DNA from: Sediminibacterium ginsengisoli
GTDB taxonomy: Bacteria; Bacteroidota; Bacteroidia; Chitinophagales; Chitinophagaceae
Reading direction: 5' to 3'
NCBI GenBank assembly: GCA_945860335.1
Contig: CAMAQW010000028.1
Coordinates: 1 to 13,514 of the forward strand
DNA: 13,514 nucleotides
Every line of letters starts with the position of its first letter. Positions within the stretch are counted from its first letter, which is position 1. The translations under genes and the position numbers were made by a program. Shown here piece after piece: positions 7,801 to 13,491 of the stretch. The notes beneath the pieces were generated by a model, which was given only the letters and a program-made list of their open reading frames with translations, had not been told where the DNA came from and ran no database searches.

Positions 7801-8235
7801 GCACAGGATCAGAGCTATGCGTTCCAATCTTTGGCTGTAAATATGAGAGGCTACCAACAAAATATTGCAAACGGTAACAATGCTTTTGTGATCAATTCTG
7901 AATTTAGACTTCCGCTTTTTGCAACTATTTTTAATAGACCTATCAACAATGCCTTTTTACGTAATTTTCAAATCACACAATTTTTAGATTTAGGTACTGC
8001 TTGGAATGGCAAATACAACGGTATTAAACGTCCAGGTGATGTGATTGTTGATGTCAACTCGCCAGTGGTTGTAAAATTGGATGCTGGAGGACTTGGCCCT
8101 TTTGCAGGTGGTTACGGATTTGGTGTTAGAAGTACATTACTTGGCTACTTTATGAAGCTAGACGCAGCTTGGCCAATGAAAGGCGTATTTAAAGGAAAAC
8201 CTATCTATTACTTCTCTTTAGGATTTGACTTTTAA
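4882..8235 (+). CDS. Outer-membrane protein: degenerate gluzincin-like domain, TolB-like propeller, Omp85-like barrel
   Basis: This is a 1117-aa exported protein with a signal peptide of about 21 residues (probable cut FSQA before Gln22). Residues about 30-270 resemble the peptidase MA/basic secretory protein type of gluzincin, but the place for HExxH reads KEGIA (138-142) and the downstream W-x-x-E-G reads WMLDG (170-174), so zinc ligands are lost and catalysis is unlikely. Residues about 300-600 contain TolB/PD40-like propeller blades, for example HPSF then GILFSSNRP (443-462). Residues about 710-1117 alternate like a beta-barrel and end in Phe. MRGY (988-991), EFRLPL (1007-1012) and FLDLGTAW (1034-1041) match the Omp85 L6 VRGF/Y motif and the strands after it. 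No POTRA repeats were recognised. The barrel presumably sits in the outer membrane with the propeller in the periplasm. Its role (assembly, transport, surface export) is unknown. The 3' end overlaps nth by 18 bp. Confidence 0.8.
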   Translation: MKLKRIGLIFIMSSLAVFSQAQVNAVEFGKNRVQYKKLVWKFHQSPNFNTYTSQGGVELGKFVAQVAEQELGGIENFVEYSLQRRANIIVYSNYEDYKSSNIGLGSDWQSAGGLTKLVNNKIVVYFDGNHNNLKKQIKEGIAKVLSDNILFGEDIGEFASNQALLDLPKWMLDGYVMYAAENWSVEKDDALKSAMLSGRYNTFYQFAFDKPTLAGHAFWHYIGVKYRKENITYLLYLARIYKNLNSAFLKVCKKKFKEVLSEFMEYEQDKYAKDIRQRKNSPKGQLNISEDVSKKDYFRFQANPNPKSNNYAVVEFNRGIYSVKLMENFYDGRVLLKSGVRTNQGDINPNYPIMAWDNKGTKLLVIYSEENSIKMFVYDVVTRIKRFKQKIAGIDQILDASFMLDGNNVVMSAANKGHTDIYTYKIEENQLTQFTDDVYDDLHPSFVSFPNKSGILFSSNRPSPYAPSADTAIPSRYRFNVFMVDYLNSSKNKQITQLTNLKYGNASYPMGYNTNHFTFVADENGVGNRWAGFFATQRNGLDTLYHIGDDMLRNASPKEIDSTLNAWQREKPDSISYFQVYKDSTYTFPITNYQSSLLETRIAGDKGQVSEVRREGDYKFLYKLRVDSIALKKRNLNIRPTTFMKKVMDDLRAEEGNAIVYKKSKDTSAKANLFQSEFSDEPTDSFSVKRADLLTAKAKNILSDSKLFDYRLKFSSDYILSGFSNNLLLNRYQPYAGGAGPIQLNNGNNFNFNLKIGTSDLLEDQKFMGGIRFGTDLKDKDIIFSYQNFKKRLDWGFTYYRSNVTNYFNTPFTNMLITNLYQGNVAYPFNEVKSLRATFGLRIDRGILKSYDNSVGYPDPGALAYPDTVSKFMVSRIEYVHDNTINPTQNIWNGLRYKVFFDINMPSLKTEMNNGKATLNLGFDARYYYKIYRNFIWAGRAAADFSWGGQKIIYYLGGVDSWINPKFNGQNFPAQDQSYAFQSLAVNMRGYQQNIANGNNAFVINSEFRLPLFATIFNRPINNAFLRNFQITQFLDLGTAWNGKYNGIKRPGDVIVDVNSPVVVKLDAGGLGPFAGGYGFGVRSTLLGYFMKLDAAWPMKGVFKGKPIYYFSLGFDF

Positions 8236-8874
8236 CACTTTGGTATTGTAATACCTACAGTTTGCTTGCAGCCCACAGCTGTAACATTTTGGGGTCCGTG
8301 CCAGACATGTATACCTGCCGTGTAAAATAAGCCAGTGGTGTGCTTTATGTACTAGCTCTGAAGGGATATTTTTAATCAATTCTTTTTCTACGGCGAGTGG
8401 CGTACTTGCTTTTTGTGCCACCAGTCCCAGTCTTTTACTCACCCTAAATACATGGGTATCTACAGCCATATTAGGCTGCTGATCTATCACACTCGTAATC
8501 ACATTAGCCGTTTTACGACCTACGCCAGGAAGCTCAACAAGTTCGTCTACCGTCATGGGTACTTCACCACCAAATTTAGACAGTAGCAAACCTGCCATGC
8601 CAATTAAATGTTTAGACTTATTACTCGGATAGGAAATGCTTTTGATGAGGGCAAACATATCGTCAAAACTCGCCTTTGCCATTTTTTGTGGCGTCGGAAA
8701 TTTTGCGAAAATAGAAGGGGTTGTAAGATTTACGCGTTTATCGGTGCACTGCGCAGATAAAATTACTGCCACGAGTAATTCAAAAGGATTATTGTACAAA
8801 AGCTCGGTTTCGGCAATAGGAACTTGTGCTTCAAAATAAGCTATGACACCGGCGTATCTTTCTTTTTTAGTCAT
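8218..8874 (-). CDS. nth: Endonuclease III, DNA glycosylase/AP lyase
   Basis: This 218-aa protein removes oxidised pyrimidines and cleaves the abasic site in base-excision repair. The helix-hairpin-helix reads LPGVGRKTAN with catalytic Lys121. The catalytic Asp is D139 in VDTHVFRVSKRLGL. An iron-sulfur cluster is ligated by C190, C197, C200 and C206 (C-X6-C-X2-C-X5-C), as in E. coli Nth. LSAQCTD (39-45) matches the conserved N-terminal helix. Length and motif spacing are normal and no key residue is missing, so the call is firm. MutY is excluded by its size and the absence of the C-terminal MutT-like domain. The gene is the last of the eno run, 8 bp after the small unknown gene, and its stop codon lies inside the last codons of the convergent barrel gene. 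Confidence 0.97.
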   Translation of the reverse strand: MTKKERYAGVIAYFEAQVPIAETELLYNNPFELLVAVILSAQCTDKRVNLTTPSIFAKFPTPQKMAKASFDDMFALIKSISYPSNKSKHLIGMAGLLLSKFGGEVPMTVDELVELPGVGRKTANVITSVIDQQPNMAVDTHVFRVSKRLGLVAQKASTPLAVEKELIKNIPSELVHKAHHWLILHGRYTCLARTPKCYSCGLQANCRYYNTKVLKVKS

Positions 8875-8882
8875 GAAATAAA

Positions 8883-9110
8883 CTAATCCGCTGCCTTTTG
8901 AGAATAATTTTTGATTTCTTTTAAAGAGAAAAGTGAAGGTCTTTTAAGTTCTAATGCATTTAACTGGGCAATGGAACGGCGAAGGGTTTTTAACTGTTCT
9001 TCGAGTGCGTAAGAACCTTCTTCTAAAGCAGTATGGATAGCATCAGAAGTAGCTTTGGGGCACTCCTTATATAGGTACAACAATAAATCTTCTTCTTTAA
9101 ACGGTTCCAT
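8883..9110 (-). CDS. Small soluble helical protein of unknown function in the eno-nth run
   Basis: The 75-aa product begins MEPFKEEDLLLYLYKECP. I do not recognise the family. The sequence is highly charged and probably all helical, with a central segment (about 30-50) rich in Glu, Leu, Lys and Arg that could form a short coiled coil; there is no signal peptide or membrane segment. The open frame extends upstream to a GTG at 9191, but that stretch lies over the 3' end of the preceding division gene in another frame. The ATG at 9110, 28 bp after that gene's stop and preceded by a purine-rich AAGGGG, is preferred. The stop lies 8 bp before the nth ATG, so it is co-transcribed with repair and division genes. 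The tight spacing on both sides argues that it is a real gene. Confidence 0.75.
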   Translation of the reverse strand: MEPFKEEDLLLYLYKECPKATSDAIHTALEEGSYALEEQLKTLRRSIAQLNALELKRPSLFSLKEIKNYSQKAAD

Positions 9111-9138
9111 ACCCCTTATAAACGAGATAGGGCCTGCT

Positions 9139-9441
9139 TTATTTTGTGGTAGCCAAAGAATCTTCAATAATGTAAACGTCTTCTCCGTCACGCTTCATGA
9201 GGTAACGCTCACGGGCAAATTTTTCGAGGGCCGCAGGGTCATTTTGCAAATCGGTAAGCTCGGCTTTGGCTTTTTCAATTTGTTCTTCGTAGTATCTTTT
9301 TTTTGTTTCCAGCTTGTCCAATTCTCCCATCGTTTCCTTTTGCTGAAAATAATTGCGTTGATCAAAAAATAACATCCATACAATAAAAAATAAACCTGCG
9401 AGGAGGTATTTATTGGTAAGTATGGATGTTACTTTTTTCAC
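9139..9441 (-). CDS. FtsB/DivIC-like septum formation initiator, probable GTG start
   Basis: This is a single-pass membrane protein of about 100 aa. Counting from the GTG at 9441, a short basic cytoplasmic tail (MKKVTS) is followed by a hydrophobic segment at about residues 11-26. Then comes a charged coiled coil (about 30-70, heptad-like Leu/Glu/Lys), then DPAALEKFARERYLMKRDGEDVY, the conserved ERx-Y-x-M/L-x-x-x-GE block of FtsB/DivIC proteins. These form the FtsB-FtsL-FtsQ type complex that activates septal peptidoglycan synthesis. The frame is open up to a TTG at 9516, but that part lies within the end of eno and reads like out-of-frame sequence. The GTG, 10 bp after the eno stop, gives the usual family length; a later internal ATG would cut into the membrane segment. 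eno next to an ftsB-type gene is a known arrangement in many bacteria, which supports the call. Confidence 0.85.
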   Translation of the reverse strand: MKKVTSILTNKYLLAGLFFIVWMLFFDQRNYFQQKETMGELDKLETKKRYYEEQIEKAKAELTDLQNDPAALEKFARERYLMKRDGEDVYIIEDSLATTK

Positions 9442-9451
9442 AATCAAAATT

Positions 9452-10744
9452 TTATTTAGTGCCGAACTTAATTTTTCCTTTAGGATAAATTGCAGTTGAT
9501 CCAAGCATTTCTTCAATACGAATTAACTGATTGTACTTTGCAATACGATCGGTTCTTGAAGCAGAACCTGTTTTAATTTGACCACAGTTTAAAGCTACTG
9601 CTAAATCAGCAATGGTTGTATCTTCTGTTTCGCCACTTCTATGACTCATTACGGTATTGTAGCCATTGTGTTGTGCAAGGGTAACCGCATTGATCGTTTC
9701 AGTTAAAGTACCAATCTGATTTACTTTTACTAATAATCCGTTGGCAATTTTTTTATCGATACCCATTTGTAAACGGTCTACATTGGTAACAAATAAATCG
9801 TCACCTACTAATTGACATTTGCTGCCAACCGCTTGGGTTAGAGCTTTCCAGCCATTCCAATCGTCTTCTGCCATACCATCTTCGATAGAAGCAATTGGAT
9901 ATTGCTTTACCCATTTTTCCCAGTACTTCACAAGCTCATCGCTGCTCATTACTTTACCATCACTCTTATGGAAAACATATTTCTTTTTCTTAGCATCCCA
10001 TAATTCACTGTTTGCAGCGTCCATGGCAATCATAATTTGAGAACCTGTTTTATAACCTGCTGCACTGATCGCAGATAATACGGTTTCAATTGCTTCTTCG
10101 TTGCTTTGAATGTTTGGCGCAAATCCACCCTCATCGCCAACGTTGGTGCTATATCCTTTTTTCTTTAACACAGATTTTAATGTGTGGAAAATTTCAACGC
10201 CCCATCTTAAGCCTTCGCTAAAAGATGAAGCACCTACAGGCATGATCATGAATTCTTGGAAATCAATTTTGTTATCAGCGTGTGCACCACCATTTAAAAT
10301 ATTCATCATTGGGATCGGCAATGTTTTTGCATTGGTACCGCCAATATATCTGAAGAGTGGAAGTGCCGCTTCTTCTGCTGCTGCTTTTGCAACAGCCATA
10401 CTAACAGCTAACATAGCGTTAGCACCTAGCTTACTTTTGTTTGCTGTACCGTCAAGTGCAATAAGCGCTTCGTCGATTGCTGCTTGTTGTGTAATATCAA
10501 ATCCAACAATGGCATCAGATATTAATGTATTTACATTTTTTACTGCTTTTAATACACCCTTGCCTACATATTTTTTCTTGTCGTTGTCACGAAGCTCTAC
10601 TGCTTCATGAATACCAGTGCTTGCGCCACTTGGTACTGCCGCGCGTCCCATAGCGCCATCATCTGTTAATACGTCAACTTCTACGGTAGGATTGCCACGA
10701 CTATCTAAAATTTGGCGGGCATGTACTTCAATAATGTAACTCAT
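9452..10744 (-). CDS. eno: Enolase (phosphopyruvate hydratase)
   Basis: This 430-aa glycolytic enzyme converts 2-phosphoglycerate to phosphoenolpyruvate in the cytoplasm. The small N-terminal domain carries ARQILDSRGNPTVEVDV and the Ser-containing loop SGASTG. The barrel shows H155 (GGAHADN), E164 (DFQEF), general-acid E205 (VGDEGGFAP), Mg ligands D242, E288 (SIEDG) and D315 (VGDD), catalytic Lys340 (LLVKVNQIGT), and the signature SHRSGETED (367-375). All catalytic residues are present and the length is typical. The gene leads the run eno, FtsB-like, small unknown, nth. Its ATG is 49 bp after the stop of the GldA-like gene, room for a promoter, but I found no full TAnnTTTG match there. The start MSYIIEVHAR fits family N-termini. 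Confidence 0.99.
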   Translation of the reverse strand: MSYIIEVHARQILDSRGNPTVEVDVLTDDGAMGRAAVPSGASTGIHEAVELRDNDKKKYVGKGVLKAVKNVNTLISDAIVGFDITQQAAIDEALIALDGTANKSKLGANAMLAVSMAVAKAAAEEAALPLFRYIGGTNAKTLPIPMMNILNGGAHADNKIDFQEFMIMPVGASSFSEGLRWGVEIFHTLKSVLKKKGYSTNVGDEGGFAPNIQSNEEAIETVLSAISAAGYKTGSQIMIAMDAANSELWDAKKKKYVFHKSDGKVMSSDELVKYWEKWVKQYPIASIEDGMAEDDWNGWKALTQAVGSKCQLVGDDLFVTNVDRLQMGIDKKIANGLLVKVNQIGTLTETINAVTLAQHNGYNTVMSHRSGETEDTTIADLAVALNCGQIKTGSASRTDRIAKYNQLIRIEEMLGSTAIYPKGKIKFGTK

Positions 10745-10793
10745 ATTCGATTGCTTATTTTATGATTAATTAGTTGGGTATTGAGGGTGCAAT

Positions 10794-11522
10794 TTAAGTA
10801 ATTATGGGCGTTTCTAAGCCACTTGTTAGGGACCTAAATACAGATTCTAGACTTTGACTCTTATTGTGAAGCAGATTGGATAAAGAATCGTTGGCCACAA
10901 TTTGACCTTTTGATAAAATTAGAGCGCGCTCACAAATGGCTTCTACTTCTTGGAGTATATGTGACGAAAAAAGCACTGTTTTAACGGCACCCTGCGCCTG
11001 TATTACGTTTCTGATTTCAATAATTTGGTTGGGATCCAGGCCTGATGTAGGCTCGTCTAACAATAACACCTGTGGGTTATGTATAAGCGCTGCGGCTAGT
11101 CCTACCCGCTGTTTGTAGCCTTTTGAAAGCTGTCCAATTTTTTTATGTGACTCGTTCCCTAGGCCGGTAAGTTCAATACAGTTTGACACGGCATTTGATA
11201 CCTCCGCGAGCGTATGTGCTTTTCCGATAAAAGAAAGGTATTCTTTCACGTACATATCAAAATAAAGCGGGTTTGCTTCTGCTAAATAGCCAATATTTTT
11301 TTTAGCAGTAATTGGATCTTTGACAACATCGATTCCATGAACCAAAATCGAACCAGCATCTGGCGTTAAATAGCCTGCTATCATTTTTAAAGTGGTGCTT
11401 TTGCCAGCTCCGTTTGGGCCTAAAAAACCTACCACCGAACCTTCAGCCACAGAAAAGCTAATAGATTGAACCGCTTTTTGCGTACCGTAGTTTTTACTTA
11501 CCTCTTTTACCTCGATAGACAT
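10794..11522 (-). CDS. gldA: ABC transporter ATP-binding protein, GldA-like
   Basis: This 242-aa cytoplasmic ATPase has Walker A GPNGAGKST (35-43), signature LSKGYKQR (132-139), Walker B VLLLDEP (152-158) with catalytic Glu157, D-loop GLDP (161-164) and H-loop His188. The Q-loop position reads YLAEANPLY, with Glu instead of Gln, and SHKKIGQLSKGYKQRVGLA and GLDPNQIIEIRNVI also closely match what I recall of GldA, the ATPase of the GldA/F/G exporter needed for gliding in Flavobacterium. GldA homologues also occur in non-gliding Bacteroidota, so motility is not implied. The protein is shorter than the roughly 300-aa GldA I recall, lacking part of the C-terminal tail. No permease (gldF/gldG) lies beside it, so its partner must be elsewhere. 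It starts 62 bp after the small membrane protein and precedes eno on the same strand. Confidence 0.85.
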   Translation of the reverse strand: MSIEVKEVSKNYGTQKAVQSISFSVAEGSVVGFLGPNGAGKSTTLKMIAGYLTPDAGSILVHGIDVVKDPITAKKNIGYLAEANPLYFDMYVKEYLSFIGKAHTLAEVSNAVSNCIELTGLGNESHKKIGQLSKGYKQRVGLAAALIHNPQVLLLDEPTSGLDPNQIIEIRNVIQAQGAVKTVLFSSHILQEVEAICERALILSKGQIVANDSLSNLLHNKSQSLESVFRSLTSGLETPIIT

Positions 11523-11526
11523 ATTA

Positions 11527-11534
11527 CAAAGATA
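11527..11534 (-). promoter_or_regulatory. Possible -7 element directly before the GldA-like start codon
   Basis: On the minus strand this reads TATCTTTG, a full match to TAnnTTTG, with only TAAT between it and the ATG at 11522. If used, transcription would begin within a few bases of the start codon and give a nearly leaderless mRNA. No TTG lies at the usual -33 spacing (the nearest upstream TTG is about 26 bp away), so support is partial. Confidence 0.35.
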
Positions 11535-11584
11535 TCAATTCCTTCATGAGCGGGCCACTTCAATTTCCTAAACAAACGATAAAA

Positions 11585-11800
11585 TCAATGATTGTATTCT
11601 CCTTTGATGGCATAAAATCCAAAAATACTCATACCAATGGCAATTGGAATAAATATCACTACAAAAACGCCCCATTGTATCACTGTATCGATGCCGGGCT
11701 TGGTAGCAATTTCATGCGCCGCCGCGCGCACAATAAAATAAATGCTTGCTGGACCTAATAATAACCAAATGATGCCAGCTAGTTTTTTTATTTGATTCAT
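11585..11800 (-). CDS. Small two-helix membrane protein (DUF6814-like), partner of the upstream transporter
   Basis: The 71-aa product begins MNQIKKLAGIIWLLLGPASI and has two hydrophobic segments (about 6-24 and 40-63), ending YAIKGEYNH. It resembles small Bacteroidota membrane proteins that I recall being labelled DUF6814; I know no established function. The frame is open back to a TTG at 11857, but that extension lies inside the end of the transporter gene; the ATG at 11800, 10 bp after the transporter stop, is the natural start. Tight spacing and shared strand indicate co-transcription with the transporter, so an accessory or stabilising role for it is a reasonable inference. The linker between the helices is short and carries AAAHEIATKPG. 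Other possibilities are an unrelated housekeeping membrane peptide. Confidence 0.8.
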   Translation of the reverse strand: MNQIKKLAGIIWLLLGPASIYFIVRAAAHEIATKPGIDTVIQWGVFVVIFIPIAIGMSIFGFYAIKGEYNH

Positions 11801-11810
11801 GACAAGTATT

Positions 11811-13337
11811 TTAATCGTGTTTGGTATTAATTTTTGAGTCGAGATACAATGTTCCAATAATTACAGAAACAGCTGCAACAATAATGGGATACTGTAATCC
11901 CGCTAGTGCATCTGCTGTATACATAGTGGTAAGTAGTGTTGCAATAAAAGGTGTTAGGCCGCCAAACACACCATTACCGATATGATACGGTAACGACATG
12001 GAGGTGTACCTAATTTTTGTAGGAAATAATTCAACTAAAAATGCAGCGATAGGGCCGTATACCATCGTCACATAAACGATCATAATAAATACAATTAAAA
12101 CCATCTTCCAATACACACCATTAGCTAGTACTTTACTTATTTTAACAACCGGTTTTACAGTTGTTTTTGCGGAGTTCGCATATAAAGTATCGGTGGTGGT
12201 GGTAGTAACTATCGTGCCATCTGTGTATGATTTTGTTGCTTGTGCTGTACGTATAAAATTCCCTGAATTTGGAATAGAAACAGAATTAATTTTTGAAGTA
12301 GCTTCCGCTACCACTTCTGTTTTTGTGGCGGTATCAGAAAGATCTAAAAGGCCTTTAAACAAAGGCTTATAGGTAATACCGGCAAGAAACATACCGGCTA
12401 GCATAATCCATTTTCGACCTATTTTATCACTCCAAGAACCAAACACTACAAATAGTGGCGTGCCAAATAAAATAGCCCAAATTAAAATGGTTCGTGACTG
12501 ATCAAAATCTATTTTACAAACATTTTCAATAAATGATTGCGCGTAAAATTGACCGGTATACCATACCACACCCTGACCCATGGTTGCACCAAAAAGTGCG
12601 AGTAACACCATCTTTAAATTTTCTTTATTTCCAAAACTTTCCTTTAAAGGATTTACAGAAATAGCACCCTCCGATTTTAATTTAGAAAACAGCGGCGACT
12701 CCTGCATTTTTAAACGGATATAAATAGAAACGCCTACAAGTACAATAGAAAATAAAAATGGAATACGCCAACCCCATGCATTAAATTTTGCAATCGAAAC
12801 AGCAGGGTCAATATCTAAACTATGGCGCGTAAATAAAATCACACTCAATGAAACAAATAAACCAAGCGTTGCCGTTGTTTGAATCCATGAAGTATAATAA
12901 CCTCTCCTGCCAGCTGGTGCATGTTCTGCCACATAGGTTGCAGCACCACCGTATTCGCCGCCAAGCGCAAGGCCCTGCAACAAACGAAGCGTTAATACAA
13001 TAATGGGCGCGGCAAAACCAATAGACTCATAACTAGGCACAAGTCCAATGGCAAACGTTGATCCACCCATTAAAACAAGGGTTAGTAAAAAAGTATATTT
13101 ACGACCCACTAAATCACCAAGCCTTCCAAATACAAGTGCCCCAAAAGGTCTTACTATAAAACCGGCTGCAAATGTGGCAAGGGTAGAAAGTAGCGCCGCC
13201 GTAGGATTGGTTTTAGGAAAAAACTGACCGGCAATAACGGTGGCTAGGCTTCCAAAAATGTAAAAGTCGTACCACTCAATTAATGTACCAAGTGATGAAG
13301 CCGTAATAACCTGCCAAATTTTATTTTCTTTTTTCAT
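11811..13337 (-). CDS. MFS transporter, metabolite:H+ symporter (MHS) family
   Basis: This 508-aa inner-membrane transporter of about 12 helices shows MHS-family marks: GTLIEWYDFYIFG at the start of TM1, FIVRPFGALVFGRLGD before the first signature loop GRLGDLVGRKYT, RLLQGLALGGEYGGA in TM4, WGWRIPF near TM6, and the mirrored loop GSWSDKIGRKW. Known relatives (ProP, KgtP, ShiA) import osmolytes, dicarboxylates or shikimate with protons; the substrate here cannot be read from sequence. An unusual hydrophilic stretch of about 80 residues, rich in Thr and Ser, separates two late helices and should be periplasmic. The open frame extends eight codons to a TTG at 13361; the ATG at 13337 (MKKENKIWQVITASS) is preferred because it fits family N-termini. 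The small membrane protein follows 10 bp downstream, and a possible acetyl-CoA synthetase gene is divergent. Confidence 0.93.
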   Translation of the reverse strand: MKKENKIWQVITASSLGTLIEWYDFYIFGSLATVIAGQFFPKTNPTAALLSTLATFAAGFIVRPFGALVFGRLGDLVGRKYTFLLTLVLMGGSTFAIGLVPSYESIGFAAPIIVLTLRLLQGLALGGEYGGAATYVAEHAPAGRRGYYTSWIQTTATLGLFVSLSVILFTRHSLDIDPAVSIAKFNAWGWRIPFLFSIVLVGVSIYIRLKMQESPLFSKLKSEGAISVNPLKESFGNKENLKMVLLALFGATMGQGVVWYTGQFYAQSFIENVCKIDFDQSRTILIWAILFGTPLFVVFGSWSDKIGRKWIMLAGMFLAGITYKPLFKGLLDLSDTATKTEVVAEATSKINSVSIPNSGNFIRTAQATKSYTDGTIVTTTTTDTLYANSAKTTVKPVVKISKVLANGVYWKMVLIVFIMIVYVTMVYGPIAAFLVELFPTKIRYTSMSLPYHIGNGVFGGLTPFIATLLTTMYTADALAGLQYPIIVAAVSVIIGTLYLDSKINTKHD

Positions 13338-13491
13338 GGTTGGCGCAAATTGTTGCAACAACTTACGTTATTGAATGGATTTTACCAATTTTTTTGGACG
13401 TATACACGAACAACTGTTCATTAAATCTTTGCCTAATAAATGAATGATAAAATAGTTAGTAACGTATATTTATGACTTCAAACGACTTGCC
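13338..13491. promoter_or_regulatory. Divergent intergenic region upstream of the MHS transporter
   Basis: These 154 bp lie between the transporter start and the divergent start at 13492 and should hold both promoters. A weak candidate for the transporter is TTG, 20 bp, TAAGTTGT on the minus strand, which matches the -7 consensus only in part. On the plus strand AATCTTTG at 13424-13431 and TATATTTA at 13465-13472 are each one mismatch from TAnnTTTG. No element is convincing. A 12-bp perfect palindrome lies just before the transporter ATG. No RNA gene was recognised. Confidence 0.4.
13350..13361. repeat. 12-bp perfect palindrome TTGTTGCAACAA in the transporter leader
   Basis: The sequence TTGTTGCAACAA is self-complementary over all 12 bases and ends 12 bp before the transporter ATG at 13337. 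Its position suits a repressor or activator site for the transporter. A 12-bp palindrome is expected about three times by chance in a window of this length, so function is uncertain. Confidence 0.35.

Noticed and set aside
9111..9191. Longer GTG start for the 75-aa gene
   Set aside because: The extra 27 residues are read from the 3' end of the FtsB-like gene in another frame; the ATG at 9110 gives clean operon spacing.
9055..9372. A 105-codon plus-strand frame across the FtsB-like gene
   Set aside because: It overlaps two well-supported minus-strand genes in antisense and shows no family resemblance.
10110..10610. A 166-codon open frame on the plus strand, antisense to enolase
   Set aside because: It lies wholly inside eno, whose product is complete and unmistakable. 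The antisense peptide has no recognisable motif and its composition mirrors the eno codons.
11531..11580. Possible terminator or hairpin between the 71-aa gene and the GldA-like gene
   Set aside because: The best pairing is a four-pair stem with a three-base loop and no T run follows it, so no intrinsic terminator can be claimed.
11546..11758. A 70-codon plus-strand frame over the small membrane protein
   Set aside because: It is antisense to the 71-aa gene, which has better length, start, spacing and membrane-helix pattern.
13338..13361. Eight-codon TTG-start extension of the MHS transporter
   Set aside because: TTG starts are rare, the added peptide is not family-like, and the palindrome lies within it; the ATG at 13337 fits MHS N-termini.
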